64,000 bases of DNA from Proteles cristata cristata (GCA_017311185.1 JAESUZ010003883.1:1941501-2005500); one strand, 5' to 3'; positions 1 to 11,735 are shown, numbered from the stretch's first letter. A program made the numbers and translations. Notes: generated by a model from the sequence alone, not told the origin.

Positions 1-267
1 TTCAAACCTTCAGTGGATCAGATGATGCCTGACCACACTGAGTAGAGCAATCTACTTTCCTGAGTCCATTGATTCAAATACTAATCTCACCCAGAAACAT
101 ACTCAGATACACTCAGAAATAATGTTTAATTTGGGCATTCTGCAGCCAGTCAAGTTGACAGATAAAATTAACTATTACAGATGACTATACCAAGTTCTAG
201 GCAATTCTACTAAAAACAAGCTCATTTGTATTTACTGTAGATAAACTCATTTTCTGTATAGGTTTCA
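1..267. other. Unassigned AT-rich sequence
   Basis: I see no repeat family, open frame or RNA signature here. It is plain AT-rich intergenic or intronic DNA. Confidence 0.4.
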
Positions 268-477
268 TTTTTTTAATGTTTATTCAACATTGAGAGAGGC
301 AGAGGGAGAAAAATTTGGAGACAGAATCTAAAGCAGGCTTCAGGCTCCAAGGTATCAACACAGAGCCCAAGGAGCTGTCAGCACAGAGCCCAATGTGGGG
401 CTTGAACTCATGAACCATGAGATCATGGACTGACCTTAAGTTGGACCCTTAACCAACTGAACCACCCAGGCACCCCC
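268..477 (-). mobile_element. tRNA-derived carnivore SINE with internal duplication
   Basis: On the minus strand it runs from the head (ggtgcctgggtggttc) to a T-rich tail copy on the left. The body shows the cagagcc and cctgaagcc core. A short internal duplication repeats the 'tcaacacagagccc' / 'tcagcacagagccc' block. It is diverged, and the flanking duplication is not convincing. Confidence 0.85.
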
Positions 478-750
478 ATTTTAAAAGAATCCACTATGAA
501 TATTATTTGAAAATCTCCAAGTCCATCCAATGGCATCATGTTTAAAACAATATGAAAAAATTAGCAATGAATAAGAATCTTTCAGACAGATCAGACTTTG
601 ATGAAGGCAACTGCCTGAGTATTTACTTTATAATCAAACATTCCGTAAGAGTATATATGAGTTTATGATTAATAAAACCTGAGAGGAGCCAATAAGATAG
701 GAATAAGCTTTCTATTTAGTTTTCTTTCTGAGTTTGTTTTTTTGCTGTTG
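478..750. other. Unassigned sequence
   Basis: Between two SINEs. No element or gene signature recognised. Confidence 0.3.
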
Positions 751-918
751 GTTTATTTACTTTTGACAGAAAGAGAGAGACAGAGACAGAATCTGAAGCA
801 GGCTCCAGGCTCTGAGTTATCAGCACAGAGCCCTACACAGGGTCTGAACTCATGAACCGTAAGATCATGACCTGTACTGAAGTCAGACATTTAACTGACT
901 GAGCCCTCCAGGTGCCCC
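751..918 (-). mobile_element. Carnivore SINE, diverged
   Basis: Minus-strand copy with head at about 918 (gggcacctggagggctcag on the minus strand), a decayed B box and a shortened GA-rich region. It abuts a second SINE in the same orientation with no spacer. Confidence 0.85.
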
Positions 919-1112
919 TATTTCTTTTTGAGAGAGAGAGAGCGTGTGCACAGGAGATTGAGCAGGAGAAGGGCAGAGAGAGAGAGAATCTTAAGCAGAC
1001 TCCCTGCCCAGTGCAGAGCCTGATGTGGGCTCAAATTTCACACATGGTGAGATCATGAGTGGAGCTTAAATCCAGAATCAGCCACCTAACCGACTGAGTC
1101 ACCCAGGCGCTC
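919..1112 (-). mobile_element. Older Can-SINE type copy
   Basis: Minus-strand copy with a different core from its neighbour: 'gcagactccctgcccagtg' in the plus reading. This resembles the older SINE type shared by cats and dogs rather than the felid-type body. Head at 1112. Confidence 0.8.
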
Positions 1113-1570
1113 ATTCTAGTTTTGCTATAGAAACTCACAGGGAAGGAATCAAAGTATCCAAGGCAAATACACCCCAAATTTGAAACTACACTACTGAGTA
1201 ATTCAACTGGGAAGATGCTGAGACTTTGGCAAGAGAGCATAATAGAAGTAGGTTCAGAGTGCCCTGCTATGTTTTGGTGAGGCAGGGCAGAAAACACTGT
1301 GAGTACAGCCAGGTTCTAAAACTCTGCATGTTAAAGAGAATGGGTTAGGTCCAAACTTTAGAGCTAGACAATTTGCTGTGCATGAAAGGATTTTCCCTTA
1401 ATCATGCCAGCCTAAGAAAATTAAAAATGTTTTCCAAAAGGCTTTTCCCCCTTGTTAAATATTCAAAAGTCTTAGGACGTGAGCTCGACATTGACAGTAT
1501 GGTATTGAACCCATTGCAAAACTGGCCAACATCTACCTGGGACAGTACAATGAGAAGAATCCTACACTAA
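1113..1570. other. Unassigned sequence
   Basis: No recognised repeat. Short open frames on both strands (65-88 codons) have no homology I recognise and look like chance. Confidence 0.3.
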
Positions 1571-1777
1571 GAATACCTGGGTGTGAGTTCTACCACTCCT
1601 TTAACTGGTTATGGGGCCTTGATACATCATTTAACCTCTAAGACTCAATTTTCCTATCTGTAAAATTATAGTAGTAATTTCTTTCCATCTCACAGAGATG
1701 TTTGCCAAAGCTTAATGAGACTAGGAACATGAAAGCTAATTGTGAATAGAAAACACTATGTACATTAGCTCTTATTA
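1571..1777 (+). repeat. MIR fragment
   Basis: Shows the MIR order: 'acctgggtgtgagttc', a 'catttaacctctaagactc' block, then 'ctatctgtaaaatta'. Ancient mammalian tRNA-derived SINE with many substitutions. Confidence 0.7.
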
Positions 1778-4700
1778 AGATGTATCAGAGCAGTACCATC
1801 CTTAAACATAAGCAAGAAAGACCCCTGCTCTGAGCTCTGCTCTTTCAAGCCCCCATCCTGGCCTTATTTGTGCTGCTCCCCTTCCCATCCATTGGGGAAT
1901 TTGCAGAGTCCATGGGTCATGTCCACTATGAACCAGTGCACTCCTATACCATACTCCAAGGTCCTAGGCCCTGTAATTCTCTACCCATAAACAGTCTTGA
2001 TACCATTTTCTGGGCCTGAAATTATCCACAAATCATTCTCCAACAGGAAAACATACATCACTGGTGCAACTCCCTAGGTCCAAGGGTAACTAGGGGAAAG
2101 GGTAACTAGCTGTCTGTGGGGCATGGATGGAGTGTGGATATGCAAGGCCCTCGAGATGCAGAAAAGAGCTGGAAGTGGAAAGGAAAGAGAGTCACATAGC
2201 TGCGATTGAAGAACGTATTTTATTTTAACATTTGATAGCTTGACTTATATTTTCAAACATTTAGAAATGCAATATGCCAGCCTTTGGCCTTGGGCTACCT
2301 GAATATTAACCGTTTCACAGTTGCCATCATAAATCATTCTGTGGATTTACAACTTATTCCCACGAATATTTTTTCTAATTTTGGGACTAATTATTGTTGT
2401 TAAATATTTTACCCTGGAGAGAAATACATGCTACTGGGGACTGAAATGTTTTTTGAGTTCTTTAGTCTGGGCAAAATCCCAACCATTTCTCCATTATTAT
2501 GCCACCCGCTGTGCTCTTGCAGATACTCCGGCTGCCTAACCAATTTGTAGGTATTCTGTGCTTCATACCAGGACAATGTTGCCTGATAGACACACCCCTC
2601 TTCTCACATCAGCTTGAAAAATAAAAAGTTATAATCTCTTTTTATCTTTGGTAGCCAAAACTAAACCTTTTACAAAATATTCCATGTTGAATGTAAAAGG
2701 ATGACAGGGAGATTATACAGTTTTAGCTCCATAGTTGAAGTTGTCTCTGGATGGAATCTCTGTAATGATTTTGTGTAGTATTTACAAATAGCATAGAATA
2801 CGATTTATCAGCAAAAGAACTAGCCAAAATTACTTTCAGCTTCAATGACAAATGTGAAGAGACTGGAATGCACCACACACTGGCTTTGGTACCAGTGATG
2901 ACTTGGCAAATAGCAGCAACATCTACCGACCTATATTCATCATACAGATTACTAACCTGAGATATTTAACAGAGCAGGATGTCTGTTCATCAGCTTTTTT
3001 CATTCAGTTGAGACTATCATTTTTAGGCTTCAGTACTTCATTACATCAGGAAGTCCTTAATATACCACAAGCACCCAAAGAAAGTGGGGGGAAAAAGAAA
3101 GTGGAAAGTCTTTCCACAAATATTTTATGTTAGGAAAAAATTAAAGGATTATGTCAAAACCTTAGATACCTTCCCATCTCATGCAAAAACACCAGTTACT
3201 ACCATACCCTGCATTTTCACAGAGCCGTTTTGTTTCAGATTGTGCTTTCACATCTCTTTTTCATGTCTTGCATCATGATAACCACTAGGTAAAGTAACTT
3301 AAAACAAACATTTCACCCTACCTTAATGTTTTCACTAACCACCTCCTATTTTCTTTTTATCCATTATTCCTTGACAACTGATCCATCCCGAATAATTTTA
3401 ATAGATATAAACAGATCTTTTCTTGGCCAAACCCAGAAGCCGTCTTTTAAGGAAGGCCAACCTATGCATGAAACAAGCCACAGATACTCAATTAAAAATA
3501 GCTGTGGATATTCTAATCCTTTGTTAAGCAATAGTCCCCAGGGGTTGCAAACTCAAATGTCTTTGAGGGGTAGCAGTTACAACTTAAGAAGGACACCATA
3601 AAATCCCAGGCTCTTCCTAGGCTCTTTACGTGTGACCAAACTCCACATTTGCCTTGTTATACTACTTTTTAAAGTCTGTGAGTAACACCCACCCGACTAG
3701 TAACCCCATCCCTTCCCAACTGTCCTCGTTCCTGCCTTTCTTCTACCGCTTCTTCTTCAACCCTGCCTTTTTTTATAACTCATGGCTTTTGACTTCATCT
3801 GCCATTTTGGATGCAGAATTGCTCCTTTGACCCATGGAATATATGACTTTCACAGTTTTGACACTTCAGCTCTATCCCTTAAATAGAGTTTGCAAGTGCC
3901 CCCTAGCTATGTTCCTGCTTTTGCTGCTGGGTGTTACCCTCTGAAATATAGAGTCAAGATTAATTATATCTGTCTTAGCTCTAGGCCCCCACAGGGTTTC
4001 TGTCCTATGCTCTAATTGTGTCCACCACCCATACTTGTGAAAGAGACGTCATCACAACCGTAATTAAAATCTATCCCTAACTTAAGTATTCAACTGTATT
4101 TTCAATTAATTATATTTGAATGTCAGGCTATGTTTGAATGATGTATTTTAGTGGATAGCAGTGAGTTGCAATGGTCTACAATCTCCAAGATTGGTTCTTT
4201 TTCTTTAAAAAATTCATGGACTCGGAATTTGCTCTATAGACTTCAAACCCTTCTGTAATCAGTGATCATTATGAATGTATAAGAACTCATTAACATTTCA
4301 TTCCTTGTTATAAGTTGAATTTAAACCCTCCCATCATGGATTATAAACAGAATGATCACATTTGACCTTTCAGGGTATAAAAGTGAATTTTTTCTCAGAT
4401 TCTTCTAAATATTATAAGGCACTATAGGTCACTTCACTGTTATCTTTTCTTACACAGGAAATTGAGTTCACCTAAAGAAAAAAGTACATATGATATTTCA
4501 ATAATCTTTAAAGAGAGATTATTATCCCACTAGGGACATAAAACCTGAATTCATAATTTTTAAAAAATATTCAGATATACACTAAGTATATCTCCTACAT
4601 GATTAGAGCATCTTTATACTGAAAGTTTCCCTAACCATGTTGAAAATTTATCAGTATATTTATTAGTATATTTACTATATCACTTGAGACTTTCTATTAC

Positions 4701-4823
4701 ACTATTATGACAGATAACAAGGACTCCTACATATGTAAAATATAAGTAATAAAGTCAAAGTGATTTTTTACTATTTTTTCAACGCTTAATCATCTCAAAT
4801 AACATGGACTTATTGCACGCATG
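1778..4823. other. Long unassigned stretch
   Basis: About 3 kb with no recognised mobile element or gene. It includes a short direct repeat of 'agggtaactag' at about 2080-2108. The 2210-2470 part is repeat-free and could be conserved non-coding sequence. Open frames here (60-91 codons) look like chance. Confidence 0.3.
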
Positions 4824-4860
4824 TTGTGTGTGTGTGTGTGTATATGTGTGTGTGCATGTG
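4824..4860. repeat. Interrupted (TG)n microsatellite
   Basis: A run of TG dinucleotides broken by TATA and CA units. Confidence 0.9.
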
Positions 4861-5127
4861 TATGCGTTTTCCTCCTATATATCAAAGTCAACAAATTCCT
4901 TAGAGAAAGAAATGAAGTCTGGAGTAACTTGGAAATGACCTTGACTCAAATAACTAAAATTATATCACATTATCTAATAGTCTTCTAACAGACAGCCTGT
5001 TACCTGACAATCAGTTAAGCATAATAATTTGTAGATAACAGTTATTAAGAGTCCCTTATACCATAATAGTTTCTTTCAGTAAGACTTTTAATAAAAAATG
5101 TATCTGCCTTTTGAAGTTATACTGAGA

Positions 5128-5245
5128 GGTGAGATTTATTGAGCACTTACTATGTATTAGATATTCTTCTAAGTGCTTCTTATGTAGGAATTTAATTTTC
5201 ACAGTCATTTTCTGAAATACTATTACTACCCTTTCGTGGATAAGG
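5128..5245 (-). repeat. MIR fragment
   Basis: The plus strand reads 'tttattgagcacttactatg' then 'tctaagtgctt', the reverse complement of the MIR 3' half. The remaining MIR is decayed. Confidence 0.65.
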
Positions 5246-5300
5246 ATAGTAATAGTACTTATTTCAGAGGTGGCTCACTGGACCCACAGCTCATACATCT

Positions 5301-5959
5301 AACCACTTTCACTTTCACTTTCCTTTTCACTGTTAGGAGAGAAACAAGAGTAGCAGAGTGGGGGGACCCATGTCTCCACCCTCATATCAAGCATTACTCA
5401 CTTACTAAGCTTTTCTAAGTATTGTACACTTGTTTGTGTGTTACCTATTATTTTTTCAAGGTTAAATTACAAAGTAAAAACAGTATTGTACAAGCAATAA
5501 TAATGGCTTATACTTTCCACCCCAAAGCATTTCCTAACCAGAGGTTGGAACACTATGCATGCATCACTGAAAAATAGCTTCCTTCAACTGAATAATGCTA
5601 ATGTTTATTAGCACTTAATAGCCAAAAACAGTACAGTATTTTAAATTCTAGAGTAATTTGAAGTAACCGGAATGTGAATACACCACTGAAGAGTTACCAT
5701 ATTTCAAAGTAAATTGTCCAGCACCTTGCACACCACAATTCATCAGTACTGATTGCTACTAATGCTATAGCAATTGGATAGACCAATGGAACTTTTATTC
5801 TTCTGCATGAAAATGGTTCTTGAAACCTGTGACTTTGGACAAATCAATTAACTCTTTATGTTCACCATCCACTTAATGCTGAGAAATGTGTTGAGTAAAT
5901 TAGTAAAATCCTTAAGCATGTGCTAAGATGGAAATGTGAAAACGTTAAATTCAAGTATC
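5301..5959. other. Unassigned sequence
   Basis: No recognised element. AT-rich with no convincing open frame. Confidence 0.3.
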
Positions 5960-6442
5960 AAATAACAACAAAAACCCTATCCTTGATAGAACTTCTATTT
6001 CAGTGAGAAGAGGAAAGAAATAAATTTTAAACAGCACAAACAAGTAAATTATATAAAACATTAGAAGGTAAAGTGCTGTTAAAAAGAGGAGTAAAACGTA
6101 GGGAGCTAGTTTGCAATTTTAAAAAAGGTAGTCAGGAAAGGTCTTCTTGGTAGGATGGCATGTGAAAGAAGACTTGAAGGAAATGTGGGGGTGTGCCCTA
6201 CAGATATCTGAGAGAAGCCCCAGAGGGCTCACCCCTTGAGCTAGGAGGGTACCAGTATGCCCAAAAAATAACAAACGAGGCAGCACAGCTGGAGTGAAGA
6301 AGGCAAGGAGGGAGAAAAGGAGAGAAGGTCAAAGAAGCAATCATGGGCCAGAGAACTAGGGACTTCATAGGCCACTTGAAGGACATTGACTTTTACTCTG
6401 AGTGAAATGGGGAGCCAGTGCAGGGTTTTTCTCCCCTGTCTA
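5960..6442 (-). repeat. L2 LINE 3' fragment, antisense
   Basis: On the plus strand the antisense L2 3' end can be followed in order. It starts with a 'ccctatccttgatagaactt' block, then 'agtcaggaaaggtcttctt', 'cagatatctgagagaagcc' and 'gacttttactctgagtgaaa'. This spans the L2 3' UTR and the end of its ORF2. The two 62-69 codon minus-strand frames at 6198-6450 are remnants of this element, not genes. Confidence 0.75.
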
Positions 6443-6599
6443 TAAACCACAGTGTAGCTCTCTAACTTTGATGGAACAGTACTACTTCACATTATGGTGG
6501 AACATCAAGAAGGGTTCTGTTGAGTTTCCTTTACCCAGACATGTATCTTCAGCCTTATCTCTGTACCACTAGGTCCAGTAACACTATACTATTATCTGC

Positions 6600-6745
6600 T
6601 CCTCTAAACACATCGTGCTGTCTTTGATGTTTCCATATCTAGACTCATCAGTTCCGTCTGCCTGGACTACTCTCCCTCAAGAATGCCTTGTACATCTGGA
6701 AATTTTTTTCTACTTTTTCCTGTATGTCCTGCTACTTGATATTTG
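6600..6745 (+). repeat. Possible L2 fragment, sense
   Basis: 'gtctgcctggactactctcc' resembles the sense L2 block just upstream of its 3' UTR. Short and weak, back to back with an antisense L2. Confidence 0.3.
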
Positions 6746-6774
6746 CTGGAATTAATTCATAATTCTACATTCCT

Positions 6775-6945
6775 GGCACCACAAGAAGCATTTTATATAT
6801 GTTATCCCACTGAATCTTTATAATGACCTTGAAAGGTAGATTATTTTATCCTAATTTTGCGACACAGTTTAATACACTGACTCAGTAATTCAACATCTTG
6901 ATACCTTGTAGAAAAGAGGTAGAATGTTTTGTTCTATGATAGTGG
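6775..6945 (-). repeat. MIR fragment
   Basis: Antisense MIR-like series: 'cctggcaccacaagaagcat', then 'tatcccactgaatctttata', then 'gaaaggtaga'. Confidence 0.55.
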
Positions 6946-6955
6946 GAGAGGCAAT

Positions 6956-7262
6956 GTGTTAATCTACTAGGGCTGCTGTACAAAGTACCACAGACTGGGT
7001 GGTTCAAGCAACAGAAATTTGGTGGGGTTGGTTTCTTCTAATGCCTCTTTCCTTGGCTTGTAGAGGACTTACTTCTCCCTATGTCTTCAACTAGTTTTTT
7101 TCTTTGCACATGACTGTCTTCGTATAAGGGTATCAGTCATATTGGGTTAGGGCCCATCCTAATGACTTCATTTTAACTTAATGACATCTTTAAAGATCCT
7201 ACTTCCAAATACAGTCACATTCTATGGTATTGGGAGTTGGGACTTCAGGCATATGAATTTGT
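6956..7262 (-). mobile_element. MLT1-type (ERVL-MaLR) LTR
   Basis: Begins 'ttaatctactagggctgctg' and continues 'ccacagactgggtggttcaa', 'ccttggcttgtagagg', 'gtcatattgggttagggccc' and 'aatgacttcattttaactta'. This is the minus-strand form of the MaLR LTR, whose reverse complement starts with TG and carries a polyadenylation signal. It is a solo, partly decayed LTR. No internal sequence is attached. Confidence 0.8.
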
Positions 7263-7829
7263 TATTCTATAGAGTTTGGTCACTTATTCTTGCTGTGTTA
7301 AGGAGCCTCTGGGAAAGAATCTAGTTATACCACAATAACTGTCATATAATAAGCACTTAAGAGTTTAGGGATAAATGCATGGTAACAAATAAATATCCAA
7401 TTGTTTCAAATCTACCCTGAACTTGAGAAAAGGTTTAGAGTGATTTTTTACCCATCCATAAACTGACCATGAGAATAGGAGTCTAACTCTTGTTTAGCAT
7501 TTCTTCCTTGTCCCTTGCAAATGAAACTCAAAAGGAAGTTATTGCCTCATATAGATGTAATCTTAAAAGCAGAACACATGGATTTCTTTTAAAAGATTAA
7601 AATTCATAACTTTTGGTTCTGGATAAGGAAATAAAAGCAATTGCTTCTTGACTGTCTGGACAATATATGAACATTTCCTCTCCTTTTTCTAAATTAGCAT
7701 ATTTTAAAAATACAGCTAAACATTGCATTTTGCCATGCAAACTTGAAATAAATGAAAAAAATAGAAACATAAAAATAGTTACCCAATAACCTCAAAAATA
7801 ACTGATAGTACTTGAATTTATTTCATTCT
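7263..7829. other. Unassigned sequence
   Basis: AT-rich with no recognised element or gene. Confidence 0.3.
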
Positions 7830-8415
7830 GAATGTGTATGTATGTTTGTATGTGCCTAACTGTATATTCACATTTAATTTTATATCTTATTCTTCTTTAT
7901 TACATAGAATAATCATATTTTATGTTATAAATTCTTTGCAAACACTTTAAAACCAATGTAACAATTCTTTCAGTGGCTATACCAAGCTTTATGTAAGCAT
8001 TCCTCCTTGTGCTTTTATAAAAATCATTAGTTATATGAAATGGTCCAATTTATGTTATGGGTATGAATGTATATAATAGACATTCTTAAAATGAATCCTT
8101 CAAGGCTATTGAAAAACAAATGGTTTGATATGGTCACTTATGAGGAAGTGGGAATGAAGGGGCTTTTGAGAAGAAACCCTATCACTCTGCTGGATACTGC
8201 ATTATTTGAGGAGTATACATTCTTTCTGGAATTTAGAGTATCTTAAAATAAAATAACAACACTGCAGTTATCACATTTATGTATGAAACTCTTCCTAAAT
8301 TTCAAACTATTATCTCAGCATAAATTCCCAGAAATGTACTACTAAATCAGAAGGTCTGCACATTTTCAAGCTTTCTGATAAAAACTGGCAAATTGCTTTC
8401 CTAATGAGCTGTCAT
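7830..8415 (-). repeat. Ancient L1 (L1M type), antisense, fragmented
   Basis: The plus strand shows antisense ancient-L1 landmarks. A 3'-region block lies at about 7850-8030. 'cataaattcccagaaatgta' and a 'ggcaaattgctttcc' block follow at about 8318-8402. The intervening 8040-8310 does not match and may be an insertion or decay. Confidence 0.5.
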
Positions 8416-8430
8416 GAGTAAGTTCTTGAG

Positions 8431-8860
8431 GAAAGTAGTAAACAATTGAACCAGAAAGAAATATTCTCATCATAAATTTAAATGAGCTTGACTCATCAAA
8501 GTTCAACTCTAAATATGTACTCTTAACTCTTTCCAGTCTTTTCTCTCACTGGGGAAATTAAATTAGATCATCATCCCAATAGAATGTACTAAATATATAT
8601 ATAATAACCCTTCATTTAAAAAATATCACATGTATGCTTATAAGAGCTTTTTATTACAGAAATATGTGCTTAACCTGGTTGGCTTTTAATAAATATGTGA
8701 AAATAGTTTTCCGATTATGAAAGACTTGTTCAATAACTTTTAATATCAAGTTATTTTGTTAGTTTCAAATGTGAAATACAAATGGGTGCAATCTTTAACT
8801 TGTCCCCTATATCTGGTTTCAGAGTAGATTTAACTGCTTCTTTCAAAATTTGTAAAAATA
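8431..8860. other. Unassigned sequence
   Basis: No recognised element. Confidence 0.3.
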
Positions 8861-9120
8861 GGGGCGCCTTAGTCGGTTAAGCGTCCGACTTTCGCTTAGG
8901 TCATGATCTCGCGGTTCGTGGGTTCGAGCCCCGCGTCGGGCTCTGTGCTGACTGCCAGCTCAGAGCCTGGAGCCTGTTTCAGTCTGTGACTCCCTCTCTC
9001 TCTGACCCTCCCCTGCTCACGCTGTCTCTCTCTCTCTCCTTGAAATAAATTTAAAAAATTTAAAAAAAATTAAAATAAATAAATAAAAATAAAATGTAAA
9101 AATAAAATAAATAAAATAAG
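8861..9120 (+). mobile_element. Young felid SINE, A box deleted
   Basis: Nearly consensus body with CpGs retained ('gggttcgagccccgcg') and the 'gactgccagctcagagcc' subfamily mark. The head reads 'ggggcgccttagtcggttaa', lacking the eight bases 'tgggtggc' that include the start of the A box. The tail is a long A-rich tract with AATAAA-like units. No clear target-site duplication. Confidence 0.95.
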
Positions 9121-9389
9121 AGCTCTGAAATGTCACTTAATGATGATCTTTAAATGTTAACAAAGTGATTAGGACAAATTTTATTCAGAGCATGAAATAA
9201 CTAAATGTTTCTTTTCCTGTTTTCTCAAAAGACAATTAATTACCAGAAAATTCAAAGCATTTTATAGATGTTCTATTTTTGTTTTAATGTGGTCAATAGG
9301 TCTGGGTACAGAAGTTTTAAAAAAAAACAGGAAATAGTCAAAATGTGTATTTATAGTTCATCATATGTTAAATATTAAACCAAGGAGGG

Positions 9390-9499
9390 TAGCAAGGTAT
9401 AGTGAAAAGTAGGGTTTGACTACAGACTAACATGAGTTCAAATCTGAGCTTTGTAACCTAAAACAAGTTATTTAATTATGCTAAGTTTTGGTATTTTTC
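9390..9499 (+). repeat. MIR, left part (split by L1)
   Basis: MIR-like 'acatgagttcaaatctgagc' followed by 'aacaagttatttaattatgc', stopping at the L1 insertion. The MIR resumes at 11322, which fixes the insertion boundaries. Confidence 0.7.
9485..9499. repeat. Target-site duplication of L1, left copy
   Basis: 'gttttggtatttttc', identical to 11322-11336. Confidence 0.9.
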
Positions 9500-11321
9500 T
9501 CAGCAGCAGTAGACTCTCTGATGTTTTCTATACTTTATTCAAGCCCAGCTATTAATCTTATGACTATTATTTTAAATTCTTCTTCAGATATATTGTTTAT
9601 ATCTGTTTTGAGCAACTCTCTGTCTGTCATTTCTTCCTGGAATTGCTTTTGAAGAGAATTCTTCCATTCTGTCAGCTTGGATAGGTTTCTGTCTTTTACG
9701 TATTCTAATACCTTGTTATGTGCCCTGCAGTTCCAAGTACTACTAGAGTAAAATGGTCTCATACACTGTCCAGGGCCTGGCACGTCAGGAAGTGTTTTTG
9801 GAGTGTGTTACATGCCCTCCGTTGTTGCATTTTGGCTGCTCTATCCCCTTGATCCATCTTCTGCAAAGCTCCTCCTTGCTTGTAGTGGAGTGTTTAAACC
9901 TTTGGCCAGATTGCTTTGATTTGTTTGCTGAAGTAACCCTGGAAGAAAGGAAAGGGCAGGGGACCTGATTCCATACAAAGAGAGAAACGAAAGGTGAGAA
10001 AAGACCAATCAGAGAGTCAAGAAAACTATTAGGCTTAATTCAGATGAGAAGGAAAATAAAGAAGAAGATATAGAAAATATGTAAAAAGAATAGAGTAAAA
10101 ATGCCTGCTTAAACAAATAAAACAGAAATATAGAGGGAGACTATATATATAATATAGAATATATATAGAAAGAGAATATAAAGAATATGTAGAATAAGAA
10201 TTATATACATAATAAAAATTGACCAAAAACAAATCAGAAACTATGAGCCTGATTCAAAAAAACAAAAACACAACCAGAAAACAGTAGGGAAAAAAAAAAG
10301 AAAAGAAAGAGGAGAGGAACAAACAGACAAAGCGACAGACAGACAAAAACACAAAACAGTTGTCTGTTGATGCCTGGGACCATTGGCTGGTCTGGCCTGG
10401 AGAAGAGGCCATCTGGCTGGCTCAGTGTCAGTCTTCCTCCAGTAGATAAGCAGTTACCAGGCCCAGAAGGGTGGGGTTTGGTGTAAGCCGGTCCCACCAG
10501 CACTGGCGGCTGCTGTTCCTGTTCCCGCTGTGCTACCCCACCGTGTAAGTGAGGGGAGAAAAATGCGACACCCCAATCTCTTCCCCAGACCAGGCAGCCC
10601 TCACGGAGTAGGGCCCGTGGGGGCCGGGGGTGGGCTTGTCCCGCTCCACAGTCTAGGAGCTTGGCTGGGATTCAAAACCCGATGTCTTAAAGGGCCTTGA
10701 GCCTCTCAGACCCTGTTCTGGGGTAGCGCCACTCAGCCCTGCAGATAAAAGGCCTTTGGCTGGCACCCGCAGGGTCTTTTTTCCTTGGGGAGGCAATAAA
10801 CCCCTTCCCATAGTACTCCCGGAATGGGACTGTTCTCTCCTAGAGCTCCCCTGAGATCACTAGAGCTCCAAGGGAAGGGGGGGGGGGGTTGACCCCCTCC
10901 CGGCCACACGTATGCGCACACGGCGACCCTAGTCCAGAGGAAGCCGCAAACTTTTGAAACCTCCAAGTGTCAGTTCCTAAGACTGTTTGCAAAATAGAAA
11001 CTGGCGCTAGCCATATTTCTCTTCCCTCGCTCCCAATCCGTGGTCTAGAGAGGTATTCCTTGACACCAAAGGCCTCTGTCTTATCCCTTTTGTGGGGGAG
11101 GGTTCCCTCTCTTCCATGCCTACGACATTTTATCTCCCCCAATTCACATACACACACCTGGATCCCACCAAGCTGTCACCCTCCACCTATGGAGATCCTT
11201 CTGCCACTCCACAATTGATTTCCTGGGTGTTCCAAATGTTCTGACCTCAGTAGAGCTGTGTTTGAGAGATGAGGGCAGTCCCGTTCCCCCTGCTTCTCTG
11301 CCATCTTAAATCCTCCCCTAC
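9500..11321 (-). mobile_element. L1 5' end: full 5' UTR plus truncated ORF1
   Basis: A minus-strand L1 whose 5' end is at the right ('ggatttaagatggcagagaa' on the minus strand). It has a GC-rich 5' UTR of roughly 1.5 kb with several CpGs and a poly-G run at about 10877-10888. ORF1 begins near the left end and stops at 9500. No ORF2, 3' UTR or poly(A) is present. The copy is flanked by a perfect 15-bp duplication inside a MIR, so this is an insertion of a 3'-truncated L1, not a later deletion of flanking DNA. On the L1 strand an AATAAA (plus positions 9534-9539) lies about 34 bases before the truncation. Known L1s usually lose the 5' end, which makes this copy unusual. Confidence 0.9.
9535..9783 (-). 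pseudogene. L1 ORF1 N-terminal fragment
   Basis: An 82-codon minus-strand frame ending at the 3' truncation zone of the L1. The second half has L1 ORF1p character: a charged helical stretch ending 'SEEEFKIIVIRLIAGLE', typical of the start of the ORF1p coiled coil. Its first residues are probably 5' UTR read-through, so the true start codon is uncertain. The RNA-recognition and C-terminal domains are absent. ORF1p is the RNA-binding trimer of the L1 particle, and this remnant cannot supply that function. Confidence 0.7.
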
Positions 11322-11336
11322 GTTTTGGTATTTTTC
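11322..11336. repeat. Target-site duplication of L1, right copy
   Basis: 'gttttggtatttttc', identical to 9485-9499. Confidence 0.9.
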
Positions 11337-11420
11337 ATCTATTAAATAAGTAAGGAAAATAATTGCAGTGATTTTTAGCATTGTAATATATGGATCCTTA
11401 ATAAGTAGTAGCTATTATTG
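11322..11420 (+). repeat. MIR, right part (split by L1)
   Basis: Continues the MIR interrupted at 9499: 'catctattaaataagtaagg' matches the MIR 'catctgtaaaatgg' block, followed by its 3' region. Confidence 0.65.
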
Positions 11421-11524
11421 TTCTGTCTGAATCAAAAGAAGTATGCTGGCTAATATTTTTAAAACAGAAAATAAATCTTAATATCTATTTCCTGAACTTA
11501 ATGCCTATGATTACATACTACAAA

Positions 11525-11730
11525 TTATTTTATTTTCATTTGCACGTAAGGACATATATAAATAAATAAAATATATATAGTATATGTTTTATTATTATAT
11601 CTTATCTAATATAAGATATATATTAGATAATATAGATCCCAAAATATTAAAATGTGAAGGCATATAAAATGTGTGTATGCATATATACACATGTTGGGAT
11701 ATATCTTATGTAATTTTATATATTAAAATA
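11525..11730. repeat. AT-rich low-complexity tract with inverted repeat
   Basis: TA-rich simple sequence. Contains a perfect 11-bp inverted repeat, 'ttatctaatat' at 11602-11612 and 'atattagataa' at 11620-11630, with a 7-base spacer. Confidence 0.75.
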
Positions 11731-11735
11731 TAAAG

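Noticed and set aside
10840..11157. 105-codon minus frame in the L1 5' UTR
   Set aside because: Starts at a non-ATG codon and crosses the poly-G run; read as 5' UTR of the L1.
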